Assembly: GCF_014930365.1 (NCBI RefSeq)
Contig: NZ_JABXWI010000002.1
Coordinates: 186,001 to 250,000, forward strand
Source of the DNA: Streptomyces caniscabiei
GTDB lineage: Bacteria > Actinomycetota > Actinomycetes > Streptomycetales > Streptomycetaceae
Direction: 5' to 3'
DNA length: 64,000 bases
The notes beneath the pieces are model-generated. The model was not told the origin of the DNA. It searched no databases and saw only the letters and a list, made by a program, of their open reading frames with translations. The position numbers and the translations under genes were made by a program. Below, piece after piece: positions 16,780 to 25,806 of the stretch; the first letter of the stretch is position 1, and each line of letters starts with the position of its first letter.

Positions 16780-17798
16780 GCGTGCCCACCGTCGATGTGC
16801 ACGCCCATGCGGGCGTACCGGCCGTCGACGCGCTGATCGAGGGGCAGCCGGGCCTGGCACGGCAGCGGGAGATCGACGCGGCCACCCTCGGCCGGGCGTC
16901 CCTGGCGGTGAACCTGGAGCAGATCGCCGAGCTCGGGCCGAAGCTGGTCGACCTCGAGCTGCGGCTGGCCGCGATGGACGCCGCGCGTGTGCAGGTGCAG
17001 GCGGTCAGCGCAGTACCGCTGCCCCATGCGTGGGCCGACCGGGAGCTGGCCACCCGCATCATCGCGGTGGGCAACGAGGGCATCGCCGCGTTGTGCGCGA
17101 AGGAACCGACTCGGCTGCTTCCGATCGGAGCCGTAGCGCTGCAGCACCCCGACCTGGCGGTCGGGCAGCTGGTGACAGCGGTCCGCGACCTCGGTATGCG
17201 GGGGGTGCAGATCTCGACCTCCGCCGGCCCGGGCCGGGAGCTCGACGACCCGTCGCTGGCCGACTTCTGGGCCGCCGCCGAGGAACTGGGCGCCGCCGTG
17301 CTCATCCACCCCTGGGGCTGCACCCTCGGCGAGCGGCTGAATGCCTACTACCTGTTCAACAGCGTGGGTAACCCGACCGAAACCGCTCTCGCGCTGTCCC
17401 GGATCGTGTTCTCCGGACTGCTCGAGCGGCACCCGCGGCTGAAGATCTGGTCCGCGCACGGCGGTGGCTACCTGGCCAGTTACATGGTCCGCGCCGACCA
17501 CGCCTGGGCGGCCCGCTCCGACGCGCACACCACCGTCGAGCCGCCGTCCGCGCTGCTGCGCCGCACCTTCGTCGACTCGCTGGTCTACACCACTGAGCAG
17601 CTGCGGCACCTGGTCGGCTCGATGGGCGCGAGTCAGGTGACCCTCGGCAGCGACTACCCCTTCGACATGGGCGTGGTCGACCCGGTCGACCGCCTGGAGG
17701 CGGCTGGCTTCGATCAGGCCGCGACTGACGCCATCCGCGGTGGCAACGCCGCCCGCCTCCTGGGTCCGATCCCGACGGTGGGAACCGCGCACTCATGA
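16776..17798 (+). CDS. Amidohydrolase, ACMSD/decarboxylase-like
   Basis: This is a TIM-barrel amidohydrolase of 340 residues (Amidohydro_2, COG2159). It begins with the metal site VDVHAHAG (residues 6-13), has a histidine strand in LIHPWGC, another in SAHGGGYL and the final aspartate in LGSDYPFDMG. This set is typical of metal-dependent decarboxylases such as ACMSD, 6-methylsalicylate decarboxylase and 5-carboxyvanillate decarboxylase. In this block, between a P450/DoxX pair and ring-cleavage genes, non-oxidative decarboxylation of a hydroxybenzoate or hydrolysis of a ring-fission product are the leading options. The GTG start at 16776 overlaps the doxX stop. Confidence 0.85.
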   Translation: MSVPTVDVHAHAGVPAVDALIEGQPGLARQREIDAATLGRASLAVNLEQIAELGPKLVDLELRLAAMDAARVQVQAVSAVPLPHAWADRELATRIIAVGNEGIAALCAKEPTRLLPIGAVALQHPDLAVGQLVTAVRDLGMRGVQISTSAGPGRELDDPSLADFWAAAEELGAAVLIHPWGCTLGERLNAYYLFNSVGNPTETALALSRIVFSGLLERHPRLKIWSAHGGGYLASYMVRADHAWAARSDAHTTVEPPSALLRRTFVDSLVYTTEQLRHLVGSMGASQVTLGSDYPFDMGVVDPVDRLEAAGFDQAATDAIRGGNAARLLGPIPTVGTAHS

Positions 17799-17855
17799 CG
17801 AAGCCCCGATGACCTTGCTGCCGATCCTTGATCGGAACTCCACGGAGGAAGACCT

Positions 17856-18842
17856 GTGACCACGTTCGACCGCTCCGATCCCGAAGGGGCCATCGCGGCC
17901 GCGGCGAAGCGCGTCTCCAACTGGGGCCGCTGGGGCGCCGATGACGTCCTCGGCACGCTGAACTTCCTCGACGAGGCCAAACGGGCACAGGGCGCGCGGC
18001 TGGCCCGCCGCGGCGTGAGCTTCTCGCTGGCCCAGCGCTTCGACGCGGAAGGTCCGCAGAAGGGGTGGCGGCGGCGCACCAACCCGGTGCACACCATGCT
18101 CTCTTCCGGCCTGGACGCAGAATTCGGCCCGGCGGAGTTCCCGCACGGGCTCGGCGGCGCGGACGACGTGGTGTTCATGCCGCTGCAGGCCTCCACCCAG
18201 TGGGACGGCCTCGGCCACATCTTCGACCACGGCACGGCCTACAACGGACGCCGCGCCTCACAGGTGGTGACCAGCGAGGGAGACAGGCTCACCGGCATCG
18301 AGACCGTGGCCGACAGGATCGCCGGCCGGGGCGTGCTGCTCGACGTCGGCAGGGCGATCGGTGCCGAGGGCGATCTGCCGGACGGCTTCGCCATCACCGC
18401 CGAACACCTCGAGGCGACCATCACCGCGCAAGGTGAGACCGCCCGGGTCGGCCGCGGCGACCTGCTGCTGGTCCGGACCGGCCAGCTCACCCGCGTTCGG
18501 CGCGGCATCGCCGCGGGCGACGGCTGGGGCGACTACGCGGGCGGCCCCGCCCCCGGTCTGTCGTTCGCCACGGCCGACTGGCTGCACTCCTCCGAGATCG
18601 CCGGGATCGCCACCGACACCTGGGGCTTCGAGGTTCGCCCCAACGAGTTCGATGTCGCCTTCCAACCGCTGCATCAGGTCGCCATCCCACACATCGGCCT
18701 GTTCATCGGAGAGCTGTGGGACCTCGACACCCTGGCGGCCGACTGCGCCGCCGACGGCGTCTACGAGTTCCTTCTCGTGGCCGCCCCCCTACCCGTGACC
18801 GGCGCCGTCGGCGCACCGGTCAACCCCCTCGCCGTCAAATGA
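17856..18842 (+). CDS. Cyclase-family (kynurenine-formamidase-like) hydrolase
   Basis: The 328-residue protein belongs to the metal-dependent cyclase family. The metal site reads QASTQWDGLGHIFDHG, in the form common in the longer actinobacterial members. The run DLLLVRTGQ and the C-terminal IPHIGLFIGELWDLD are also typical. Relatives hydrolyse amides, lactones or cyclic products; several occur in aromatic-degradation clusters. It starts at GTG 17856 with GGAGGAAG upstream and follows the amidohydrolase by 57 bp, in the same direction. It could open a lactone formed after ring cleavage; this is inference from neighbours. Confidence 0.8.
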   Translation: MTTFDRSDPEGAIAAAAKRVSNWGRWGADDVLGTLNFLDEAKRAQGARLARRGVSFSLAQRFDAEGPQKGWRRRTNPVHTMLSSGLDAEFGPAEFPHGLGGADDVVFMPLQASTQWDGLGHIFDHGTAYNGRRASQVVTSEGDRLTGIETVADRIAGRGVLLDVGRAIGAEGDLPDGFAITAEHLEATITAQGETARVGRGDLLLVRTGQLTRVRRGIAAGDGWGDYAGGPAPGLSFATADWLHSSEIAGIATDTWGFEVRPNEFDVAFQPLHQVAIPHIGLFIGELWDLDTLAADCAADGVYEFLLVAAPLPVTGAVGAPVNPLAVK

Positions 18843-18945
18843 CGGGTAAGGAGCCCACCGTGCCCGTGGTGCACGACGTCATCGTCGTCCGGCGTCCGTC
18901 GAACACGCTCACTCCGCCGCCCCTCCACCTCGCCGGTCCGGGTCG

Positions 18946-19911
18946 ATGAAGTTCGCGACCTGGGAGTCCCAGGGCAGAACGTTTTCGGGTGTCGTCTCCC
19001 AGGCAGGGCTGCACGCCCTCCCGGAGGGGACGACAGTGCTCGACCTCGTACGTGCGGGGCTGCCGGCCGCGCTGGAGACGGGCGGCACGGCGCTGGAGAC
19101 GCGGGCCGTGCCGGCGGACGGCGTCCGGCTGCTGCCGCCGCTCGCCCCGCCCACCGTGCGGGACTTCGTGGCCTTCGAGGAGCATGTGGAGGGGGTGGTA
19201 CGGAGCATGACCGACGGCGGAGTGATGTCGGAGTGGTACGAGGCGCCCACCTTCTACTTCACCAACCCCTACGCGCTCGTCGGTGCCCATGACGACGTCG
19301 CCGTCCCGCCCGGCTCGCAGCTGCTCGACTTCGAGCTCGAGGTCGCCGCCGTCGTCGGCAGGGGCGGCACGTCTCTGAGTCCGGAGCAAGCCCGTGATGC
19401 CGTCTTCGGCTACACGGTGCTCAACGACTGGTCTGCGCGCGACCTGCAGCGCCGGGAGATGAAGGTCGGCCTGGGCCCGGCCAAGGGCAAGGACTTCGCC
19501 GGCACCCTGGGCCCGTGGCTGGTCACCGCCGACGAGCTGGAGCCGTACCGAGACGGCGAGGGCTTCCTGTCCCTCGAGATGCGGGTCTCCGTGAACGGCA
19601 CCGAGATCGGGCATGACCTGCTGTCCAACATGGGCTGGCCGTTCGAGGAGCTGGTCTCCTACGCATCCCGCGGCAGCGAGGTCCGCGCCGGGGACGTCCT
19701 CGGCTCGGGCACCTGCGGGAACGGCGGTTGCCTGGCAGAGCTGTGGGGCCTCCGTGGCCGCCCGGACCCGCCGCCGCTGCGGCCCGGCGACGTCGTGGAG
19801 ATGACCGTCGAGGGCATCGGTACCATCCGCAACCGGGTCGTCCCCGGCCTCCAGCTGCCGCCGGTCCGCGCCGCCCGGACACGGCCACGGGCGAGAAAGC
19901 GGCTGTCGTGA
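18946..19911 (+). CDS. FAH-family hydrolase/isomerase
   Basis: The second FAH-fold protein of the block has 321 residues. Metal-binding elements are FELEVAAVVG (acidic pair), GYTVLNDWSARDLQ and GSGTCGNGG. The residues 100-120 EAPTFYFTNPYALVG match the substrate loop of enzymes such as 2-hydroxyhepta-2,4-diene-1,7-dioate isomerase and fumarylacetoacetase. It differs from the FAH protein at 13795, so the two are not recent duplicates. It is the last gene of the plus-strand run. Likely role: hydrolysis or isomerisation of a meta-cleavage product made by the dioxygenase at 21851. Confidence 0.84.
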   Translation: MKFATWESQGRTFSGVVSQAGLHALPEGTTVLDLVRAGLPAALETGGTALETRAVPADGVRLLPPLAPPTVRDFVAFEEHVEGVVRSMTDGGVMSEWYEAPTFYFTNPYALVGAHDDVAVPPGSQLLDFELEVAAVVGRGGTSLSPEQARDAVFGYTVLNDWSARDLQRREMKVGLGPAKGKDFAGTLGPWLVTADELEPYRDGEGFLSLEMRVSVNGTEIGHDLLSNMGWPFEELVSYASRGSEVRAGDVLGSGTCGNGGCLAELWGLRGRPDPPPLRPGDVVEMTVEGIGTIRNRVVPGLQLPPVRAARTRPRARKRLS

Positions 19912-20092
19912 GCGGGCGGTGACGCGAGCGTGGTGCTTCGACGGGGGTCGAAGTCCGGTGAGCGCGAAGGCGCGCGTCGATGAGCGCACCGCCGGGCGCC
20001 GTCCGTCAGGGGCGGCGCCCGGTCCGGTGGTCGTGCGTCGTCATGCTCGCCGGCTCCCGTGGTCGTCGGTCCGCATGTGCCGGGCACGGGGC

Positions 20093-21220
20093 TTAGTAGG
20101 GGCTGGAGAGAGCCTCCATCGCCCGCCCCCGCACCTTGTTCTGGGCGGCGATCGGCTCTCCCCGCTGCTGCATGCGGTCCAGTTCGACGCTGGTCTGCAC
20201 GACCAGGCGAGCCCGCTCGAAGCGCCGCGTCATGAAGCGCTTGAACACGTCCTCGAGCGGGCCGCCGGCCGCGCATTCCTGACCGAGGACCACGCCGTCC
20301 TCGATCGCCATCCCCCCTCCGGCACCGAGGTGGGCGGTGGTGGCGTGCGCGGCGTCGCCGATCAGCAGGACCCGGCCCCGGTACCAGGGCTCGGACACGA
20401 GCAGCCAGTCGTAGTCGTTGACGATGATCTTCGTGTCGTCCGTGAGCCGCTCCTCCAGCGCGCGCATCAGCGGCGCGGCGAAAGCGCGGAGGTTCTCCCG
20501 GACGATCTGGCGGGCCTGTGCCGCATCGATGCGCGGGCGCTCCGGGAACTCGCGGCCGGTTGCGAGGTAGAGGCCGCCGTCCCGCTGCCGCCGGGTCACG
20601 CAGAGGTACTCAGACTCGTAGTGCCCGATCGGGCCGACGTCCGGCACCCCGTCGGCGACCCATCGGAACATCGTGAGGCCGGAGTAGGTCGGGGTCACCT
20701 GGTTCCCCAGGATGAGCGAACGCGTCTTCGACCGGATGCCGTCCGCGCCGATGGCCAGGTCGTACGACCGCTCCGAGCCGTCGGTGAGGGTGGCGGTGAC
20801 GGAGTCTTCCGTCTGCCGCAGCCCGGCTAGACCCACGCCGTTCCGGACGCTCGCGCCGGCCTGCTCCGCGGCTCGCCGGAGGATGTTCGCCAGGGTCGGC
20901 CGGTAGATGAGGATGCCGTGCGGTAGAGCGGACGTCGGTGCGGGAGGCATGGGCGGCGTAGACACCGGTTTCCCCGCCGCATCGAAGTAGGCGAAGATGT
21001 CCTGCGGGGACACCGCCAGCCCCTTGTCCAGGCACTGATCCAGGACTCCAATCTCGGCGAGACCGTCGACGGCCCGGTTGAGCAGTGAGATGGCGGCCCC
21101 GGCCGGACCGTCTGCCAGGTCGACGACCTCACAGGAGATTCCTGTACGGGACAGGGCAGTCGCGGTGGTCAGGCCGGCGATGCCCCCGCCGACGATGAGC
21201 GCGTTCTGGATGCTGGTCAT
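20093..21220 (-). CDS. FAD-dependent aromatic monooxygenase (salicylate-hydroxylase-like)
   Basis: A 375-residue class A flavoprotein monooxygenase. The FAD motif VGGGIAGLTTATAL is at residues 9-22, the DG motif appears as AIGADGIRSKTR, and the second FAD motif as LIGDAAHATTAHLGAGGGMA. These enzymes use NAD(P)H and O2 to hydroxylate aromatic acids next to a ring hydroxyl or carboxyl. It points away from the dioxygenase gene at 21851, so its promoter lies in the shared 630-bp gap. It could make the catechol-type substrate for that dioxygenase. The start at 21220 follows the family N-terminus; the open frame extends further but without protein-like sequence. Confidence 0.87.
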   Translation of the reverse strand: MTSIQNALIVGGGIAGLTTATALSRTGISCEVVDLADGPAGAAISLLNRAVDGLAEIGVLDQCLDKGLAVSPQDIFAYFDAAGKPVSTPPMPPAPTSALPHGILIYRPTLANILRRAAEQAGASVRNGVGLAGLRQTEDSVTATLTDGSERSYDLAIGADGIRSKTRSLILGNQVTPTYSGLTMFRWVADGVPDVGPIGHYESEYLCVTRRQRDGGLYLATGREFPERPRIDAAQARQIVRENLRAFAAPLMRALEERLTDDTKIIVNDYDWLLVSEPWYRGRVLLIGDAAHATTAHLGAGGGMAIEDGVVLGQECAAGGPLEDVFKRFMTRRFERARLVVQTSVELDRMQQRGEPIAAQNKVRGRAMEALSSPY

Positions 21221-21850
21221 GGCAGGACTCCCGAGAGCGTCAGGGCAGGTTGAGGAGATCGGTGCAGGGCGATGAGAGACGTCCGGGCCGAATGCCAACG
21301 AGCGTCGGTGAGCACCGGGAGGCCCGGCGGCTCCGCTGCGGATGCCCTGAACTCCCGTGGTGCAGCACCATCTTGTGGGTGGCCTGGGCCACGTCCAATA
21401 CGTGGTTTCATATCGCAGCCATGGACCAGATGAATACCCGGCCGCACGCCGTGTCTGCCCTTCGATGCAGCTCGCGTCACGGGCCGGCATCAAAGGATCT
21501 GGTGTCCCCTCCGGTGCTGGTGGCGCTGCTCCGGGGAATGGTGCGTCACACGGGCCGGCGAGGTCGTCGGGCTCATCCAGTCGGCCACCAGCAATGCCTT
21601 GGCCGGGCTGCGCCCCGGTTCGGTGACGAGCTGCTGGTGGGCATGCTCCACCGGGCGGCCTCAGCTGCCACGAACTCGGCGCACCCTCCCACATGACGAA
21701 CGTCGTCGGACCATACGCTCCGCGGATAGTGCGCATACCGGTTCCGCTATTCCACAACGACGTCGCACCGCTCACGCTGTTACCACCGAATGTGGAGGTC
21801 CCCTCTGTACGGCTGGTCTGCCTGGAGGGTTCCATGCTGAAAGGTGAGCG
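21221..21850. other. Long intergenic region between monooxygenase and dioxygenase genes
   Basis: No gene is supported in these 630 bases. Open frames exist on both strands but lack start signals and family resemblance. The region must hold promoters in both directions: the monooxygenase reads leftward from 21220 and the dioxygenase rightward from 21851. I found no strong palindrome or hairpin. A lost small gene is possible. Confidence 0.5.
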
Positions 21851-22735
21851 ATGGCCAGCGTCGTCCAAGTGCTGTGCACTCCCCATGACCCGCTGCTCCC
21901 CGGCGTTGCCGCCGGCGGATCGGCGGCTCCCGAGCCGCTGCGGCGATCAATAGCCCATTTCGCGGAACTGCGGGCACGGCTCGCCGCCGCGCGGCCCGAC
22001 GTGCTGGTGGTGGTTTCCGGGGACCACTTCAACCAGTGGTTCTACGACAACATGCCGACCTTCCTGATCGGCAAGGCGGTCCGGGCGCGTGGCCCGTTCC
22101 CGCACGAGCAGGAGCTGTTCGGCATCGGGTCCTACGACACCGCCCTGGAAGGGGACATCGCGCGGCACCTGCTGCGCGGTGGCTTCGAGCGCGGGATCGA
22201 CTTCTCCTACAGCGATGACTTCCTGCTCGACCACGGGTTCACCGTCCCGTTGAGCTTCCTCAGGCCCGAGCAGGACCTACCGGTCGTTCCGATCTTCACC
22301 AACGTGATGGCTCCGCCGGTGGCCACCGGGCGTCGTTTCTACGACCTCGGCGCCGCAATCGTCGAGATGGTGGAGGCGCACCCCGCCGACCTGCGGGTGG
22401 CGATCATCGCCAGCGGGCACCTGTCCAACGCGATCGGCAACCCGGCCATGGCACGGTTCCAGACCGAGCCGGAGACAGAGTGGGACAAACGGGTATGGGG
22501 GCAGATCACCGCCGGTGACACGGAGTCGCTGATCAAGGAGACCACCTACGAGTCGCTGGCAGCGATCGGCAGCGGCACCCCTGGATTCCTCGACTTCCTC
22601 TTCGCGCTCGGCGCTGTGGGCGGAGTCACCCCGGACTACGCCGAGAAGGTAGCCAGCACCTTCGCCCCGCCGACCGGTTTCCTGGCCTGGGGTGACCATG
22701 CGTCCGCCCCCGCATCGGACGTGGTGGCCCCATGA
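21851..22735 (+). CDS. LigB-type (class III) extradiol ring-cleavage dioxygenase, catalytic subunit
   Basis: The 294-residue protein is a LigB-superfamily, non-heme Fe(II) dioxygenase that cleaves a catecholic ring beside its hydroxyls. Iron-ligand histidines H12 (LCTPHDP) and H59 (VVVSGDHFNQWF) are in their normal places, and IIASGHLSNAIGNPAM carries the active-site acid/base histidine. Relatives act on protocatechuate, gallate, 3-O-methylgallate and catechols. The gene overlaps the small-subunit gene by 4 bp (ATGA), so an alpha2beta2 LigAB-like complex is expected. A purine run GAAAGGTGAG precedes the ATG. Confidence 0.87.
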   Translation: MASVVQVLCTPHDPLLPGVAAGGSAAPEPLRRSIAHFAELRARLAAARPDVLVVVSGDHFNQWFYDNMPTFLIGKAVRARGPFPHEQELFGIGSYDTALEGDIARHLLRGGFERGIDFSYSDDFLLDHGFTVPLSFLRPEQDLPVVPIFTNVMAPPVATGRRFYDLGAAIVEMVEAHPADLRVAIIASGHLSNAIGNPAMARFQTEPETEWDKRVWGQITAGDTESLIKETTYESLAAIGSGTPGFLDFLFALGAVGGVTPDYAEKVASTFAPPTGFLAWGDHASAPASDVVAP

Positions 22736-23019
22736 GCCGGTACGCCACCAACCGAGTGCTGTGGGAGGTCGCCGCCGACGGCGACCTGGCGCAGCAGCTG
22801 AAGGAAGTCCCGGAGGCCGCCCTCGCCGACCGCGACCTGACCGACCAGGAGCGCGAGGCGTTGGCCAGGACCGACATCCGCGAGTTGTTCCAGCTCGGTG
22901 TCCACCCCTTCCTGCTCTACAACTTCGCCCTGCGGCTGAACGGCGGCTTTTCCATGGAGTGGATGGCGTCCTACCTGGAGCAGCTGAAGGGTCTGGAAGT
23001 CGGCGACGTGACGACGTGA
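22732..23019 (+). CDS. LigA-type small subunit of extradiol dioxygenase
   Basis: This 95-residue helical protein matches the LigA domain of protocatechuate 4,5-dioxygenase alpha subunits. The block DIRELFQLGVHPFLLYNFA is the family signature, and the ending MEWMASYLEQLKG is usual. In LigAB the alpha subunit lids the active site of LigB and helps fix the substrate carboxylate. The start overlaps the ligB-like stop, indicating coupled translation and equal amounts of both subunits. Confidence 0.85.
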   Translation: MSRYATNRVLWEVAADGDLAQQLKEVPEAALADRDLTDQEREALARTDIRELFQLGVHPFLLYNFALRLNGGFSMEWMASYLEQLKGLEVGDVTT

Positions 23020-23219
23020 CCGCGCGACCAGTGCGGTGTATCGACGGCGAGACCCCTCGGCCGCCGAACCCGGCCAAGCAGTCGTCGCCTGCCTGCGCAG
23101 TGGCACAGGCCGCGCCGTCCAGCTTTCTCGTGAGTATGGCGCTCAGCGAAATGACGGCTTCCCGGCGAAACGATTCCGGGTCAGAAATGCCGTACCACCA
23201 TCACCGCCGGAGGAATTCC

Positions 23220-24581
23220 ATGGAGCATCTGATCGACCGGCAGCGCGACCGCTACCAGGCTTTGCTGGAACTGGCCGACCGTCCCTTCGACGTGGAGCGG
23301 CCGGCGGTGTTCAGCCCGGCGGCCGCCGCCCAGGACGAGGCGAACGTCAAGGGTCTGCTCTTCCGGTGGACGCCCGTTTTCATCCCGTACGAGTACACCA
23401 ACTGGGGCGAGGAGAGCCTGGCCCATGCGCAGTCGTGCTACATCGGCGACTGGTCGGCCATCGGCAAACTCCGCGTCCACGGGACCGAGGCCCTGACCGC
23501 GCTCACCCGCATCGGCATGAACAACCTGTCACGCTTCGAGCCCGGCCAGATCAAGCATCACGTCCAGCTGGACGAACGCGGCCACATCGCCTCCGAGGGC
23601 CTGCTGTACCGGGTGGCCGAGGAGGAGTTCGTCTACAGCGGCGGCGGCGTCGACTGGACCGCCTGGCAGATCGACCAGGGCGGCTGGGACGCCAAGAGCG
23701 AGGTGATCAGCCCCGACATGTTCATCTTCGAGATCCAGGGGCCGACGTCGCTGTTCGCACTCGAGGCCGCGACCGGCGAGAGCCTGCGCGACATCGGCTT
23801 CAACCGGAGCCGCATGACCAGTATCAGCGGCATCCCCGTGCGGATTCTGCGCTCGGGGATCTCCGGGGAGCTGGGGTACGAACTGCACGGGTCCGCCGAC
23901 GACGCCAACGCGGTCTGGACGGCGGTCGTCGAGGCCGGGGCCGAGCACGGCATCCGCCAACTGGGGATGCGCTCCCAACTCGTGGCCCACATCGAGGCGG
24001 GCATCGCGACCGTCGGCATCGACTACCTGCCTTCGTCGATCATCACGCCAGGGGCGCCCAAGCTCTTTCCCCGCGGAATGCCGGACGGCAGTTTCATCCC
24101 AACCGACGTGACGGAGTACTTCCGCCGCCCCGGTGAGCTCGGCTGGGGCCGTCGCGGAGCCCTCACCTCCTACGACTTCATCGGACGCGACGCGCTGGCC
24201 GCGGAGGCGGCCGAAGGCGGCCCGGCGCGCCACCTGGCAGGCCTGCACTGGAACAACGAGGACGTGATCGCCCTGTTCGCCTCCCAGTTCGGCGACGGCC
24301 CGTTGCCCGATCCCATGGAGATGCCCCGCAAGATCGGCGCCAGCCTCGACCAGGTGCTGGTCAACGGAAACCCGGTAGGCGTCTCGACCTCCCGCACGTA
24401 CAGCACGCACCTGCGCCGCACCATCTCCCTCTGCGTCATCGATCGCGACCTGGCGGCACCGGGCACCGAGGTGACGGTGCTGTGGGGGAACCCCGGCACC
24501 GCCCAGCGCGAGCTCCGCGCCACCGTCACCTCCCTGCCCATGAAGGAGGACCGCCGTCGCACCGACGTCAGCACGCTGTGA
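23220..24581 (+). CDS. GcvT-family O-demethylase (LigM/DesA-like)
   Basis: The 453-residue protein belongs to the aminomethyltransferase (GcvT) fold, with the folate-binding domain first and the barrel domain (GWGRRGALTSYDFIGRDAL) last. Length and the segments NLSRFEPGQIKHHVQLDERG and SGISGELGYELHG fit tetrahydrofolate-dependent O-demethylases of vanillate, syringate and 3-O-methylgallate better than glycine cleavage T protein (about 370 residues). It would move a methyl group from a methoxy-aromatic to tetrahydrofolate, exposing a hydroxyl for the LigAB-like dioxygenase encoded just upstream. GGAGG 6 nt before 23220 sets the start. A DMSP-demethylase-like role is the main alternative. Confidence 0.78.
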   Translation: MEHLIDRQRDRYQALLELADRPFDVERPAVFSPAAAAQDEANVKGLLFRWTPVFIPYEYTNWGEESLAHAQSCYIGDWSAIGKLRVHGTEALTALTRIGMNNLSRFEPGQIKHHVQLDERGHIASEGLLYRVAEEEFVYSGGGVDWTAWQIDQGGWDAKSEVISPDMFIFEIQGPTSLFALEAATGESLRDIGFNRSRMTSISGIPVRILRSGISGELGYELHGSADDANAVWTAVVEAGAEHGIRQLGMRSQLVAHIEAGIATVGIDYLPSSIITPGAPKLFPRGMPDGSFIPTDVTEYFRRPGELGWGRRGALTSYDFIGRDALAAEAAEGGPARHLAGLHWNNEDVIALFASQFGDGPLPDPMEMPRKIGASLDQVLVNGNPVGVSTSRTYSTHLRRTISLCVIDRDLAAPGTEVTVLWGNPGTAQRELRATVTSLPMKEDRRRTDVSTL

Positions 24582-24682
24582 CCATGTCGTGACGCGCGCG
24601 TCCCTCCTGCGCCGTCGGTGGTCGACGACATCCGCGCCCTCCTTTCATCCGTCTCATCCGTCGCACAAGAAAGGTCAACTCC

Positions 24683-25708
24683 GTGAAGGCAGCCGTGATA
24701 CCCGAGGTCAACGGCGGGTGGGAACTGCGCGAGGTGCCTACTCCACAGCCAGGGCCCGGCGAGGTGCTGATGCGGGTGCGCGCCTCCGGCGTATGCGTCA
24801 ACGACGTCCTGGCCACCACCGGGGCGATCCGGTTCCCCTCGGTCGACCCTGCGATCACCGGACACGAGCCGGCGGGCGAGGTCGTCGCGGTCGGGCCGGG
24901 GGTCACCACGCGCCGCGTCGGTGACCGGGTGGGAACCCACTGGGTACGGGCCGCGTGCGGACGGTGCGATTACTGCCGTCTGGGCCTGCCGGTGACCGGG
25001 CAGGCCGCCTTCGCGTGCGCGGCACCCACCACGACCGGTTTCAGCGTGCAGGGAGGGCATGCCGAGTACATGGTCGTGGGCGCCGACGAGACGGTACTCC
25101 TGCCCGACGGGCTCGCCTTCGAGTCGGCCGCACCCATCTTGTGCGCGGGTTACACGGGCTGGTCCGCCCTGCGCGCCGCGGAGCCCGAGCCGCACGAGCG
25201 GGTCGCCGTGCTCGGTATCGGCGCGGTGGGCCATCTGGCGGTGCAGTTCGCGCACGCCTGCGGCCTCGAGACGATCGCGATGACGAGCTCACCGGACAAA
25301 CACGACGTGGCACGGCGGCTGGGCGCGGACGAGGTCGTGGCGAACGGCGTCGAATTGCGCGCAGCGGGCGGCGTCGACGTCATCTTGGCGACCGCCGGTT
25401 CGTATCCGGCCGCGGCGGAGGCGATGACGGGCCTGCGGCCCGGCGGGCGACTGGTCCTGTCGGGCATCGACGGCACCGACCCCTTCACCGTCCCGCCCGC
25501 TGGCAGGAGCCTTCCGTTCATGGGCATGCGGATGCAGGTGATCGGTTCCACCCACAACGGGCCGCAGTACCTCCGGGAGGCCCTCGACCTCGCCGCTGCG
25601 GGAAAGGTCACCCCCATGGTCGAGACGTTCCCGAAGGAGCAGGTGGCCACGGCGGTCGACAAGGTCGCCAAGGGCACCGTCCGCTTCCGCGCCGTGGTCA
25701 CCTACTAG
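24683..25708 (+). CDS. Zinc-type medium-chain alcohol dehydrogenase
   Basis: The 341-residue MDR protein has a GroES-like N-domain with the catalytic zinc site (C37 in SGVCVND, then TGHEPAGEVV), a structural-zinc-like cysteine cluster (ACGRCDYCRLG) whose fourth cysteine lies further along (AAFACAAP), and the Rossmann motif GIGAVGHLAVQ near residue 180. It oxidises an alcohol or reduces an aldehyde with NAD(P)H. The GTG start at 24683 is preceded by AAGAAAGG. It ends the dioxygenase/demethylase operon and may handle an aldehyde of the same pathway. Confidence 0.86.
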   Translation: MKAAVIPEVNGGWELREVPTPQPGPGEVLMRVRASGVCVNDVLATTGAIRFPSVDPAITGHEPAGEVVAVGPGVTTRRVGDRVGTHWVRAACGRCDYCRLGLPVTGQAAFACAAPTTTGFSVQGGHAEYMVVGADETVLLPDGLAFESAAPILCAGYTGWSALRAAEPEPHERVAVLGIGAVGHLAVQFAHACGLETIAMTSSPDKHDVARRLGADEVVANGVELRAAGGVDVILATAGSYPAAAEAMTGLRPGGRLVLSGIDGTDPFTVPPAGRSLPFMGMRMQVIGSTHNGPQYLREALDLAAAGKVTPMVETFPKEQVATAVDKVAKGTVRFRAVVTY

Positions 25709-25794
25709 GAGGTCGTCCGGGCGGCGGCCTCGCCGCCTCGCCACGCTAAAACTGAAGAACGTTGATGAATTAAGTCAGGGGCAAGGCACCGCTC

Positions 25795-25800
25795 TATGCT
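25795..25800 (+). promoter_or_regulatory. -10 element of a leaderless tetR promoter
   Basis: TATGCT at 25795-25800 lies 6 nt before the GTG start of the TetR gene, so transcription would begin at or beside the first codon. The sequence upstream (25747-25775) is AT-rich for this genome. No Shine-Dalgarno sequence is present, which agrees with a leaderless mRNA. Confidence 0.5.
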
Positions 25801-25806
25801 CGACCC

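Noticed and set aside
17856..18842. Loss of the metal motif in the cyclase-family protein
   Set aside because: STQWDGLGHIF differs from the HxGTHxD form of kynurenine formamidase, but this variant is usual for the longer actinobacterial members, so I do not treat it as inactive.
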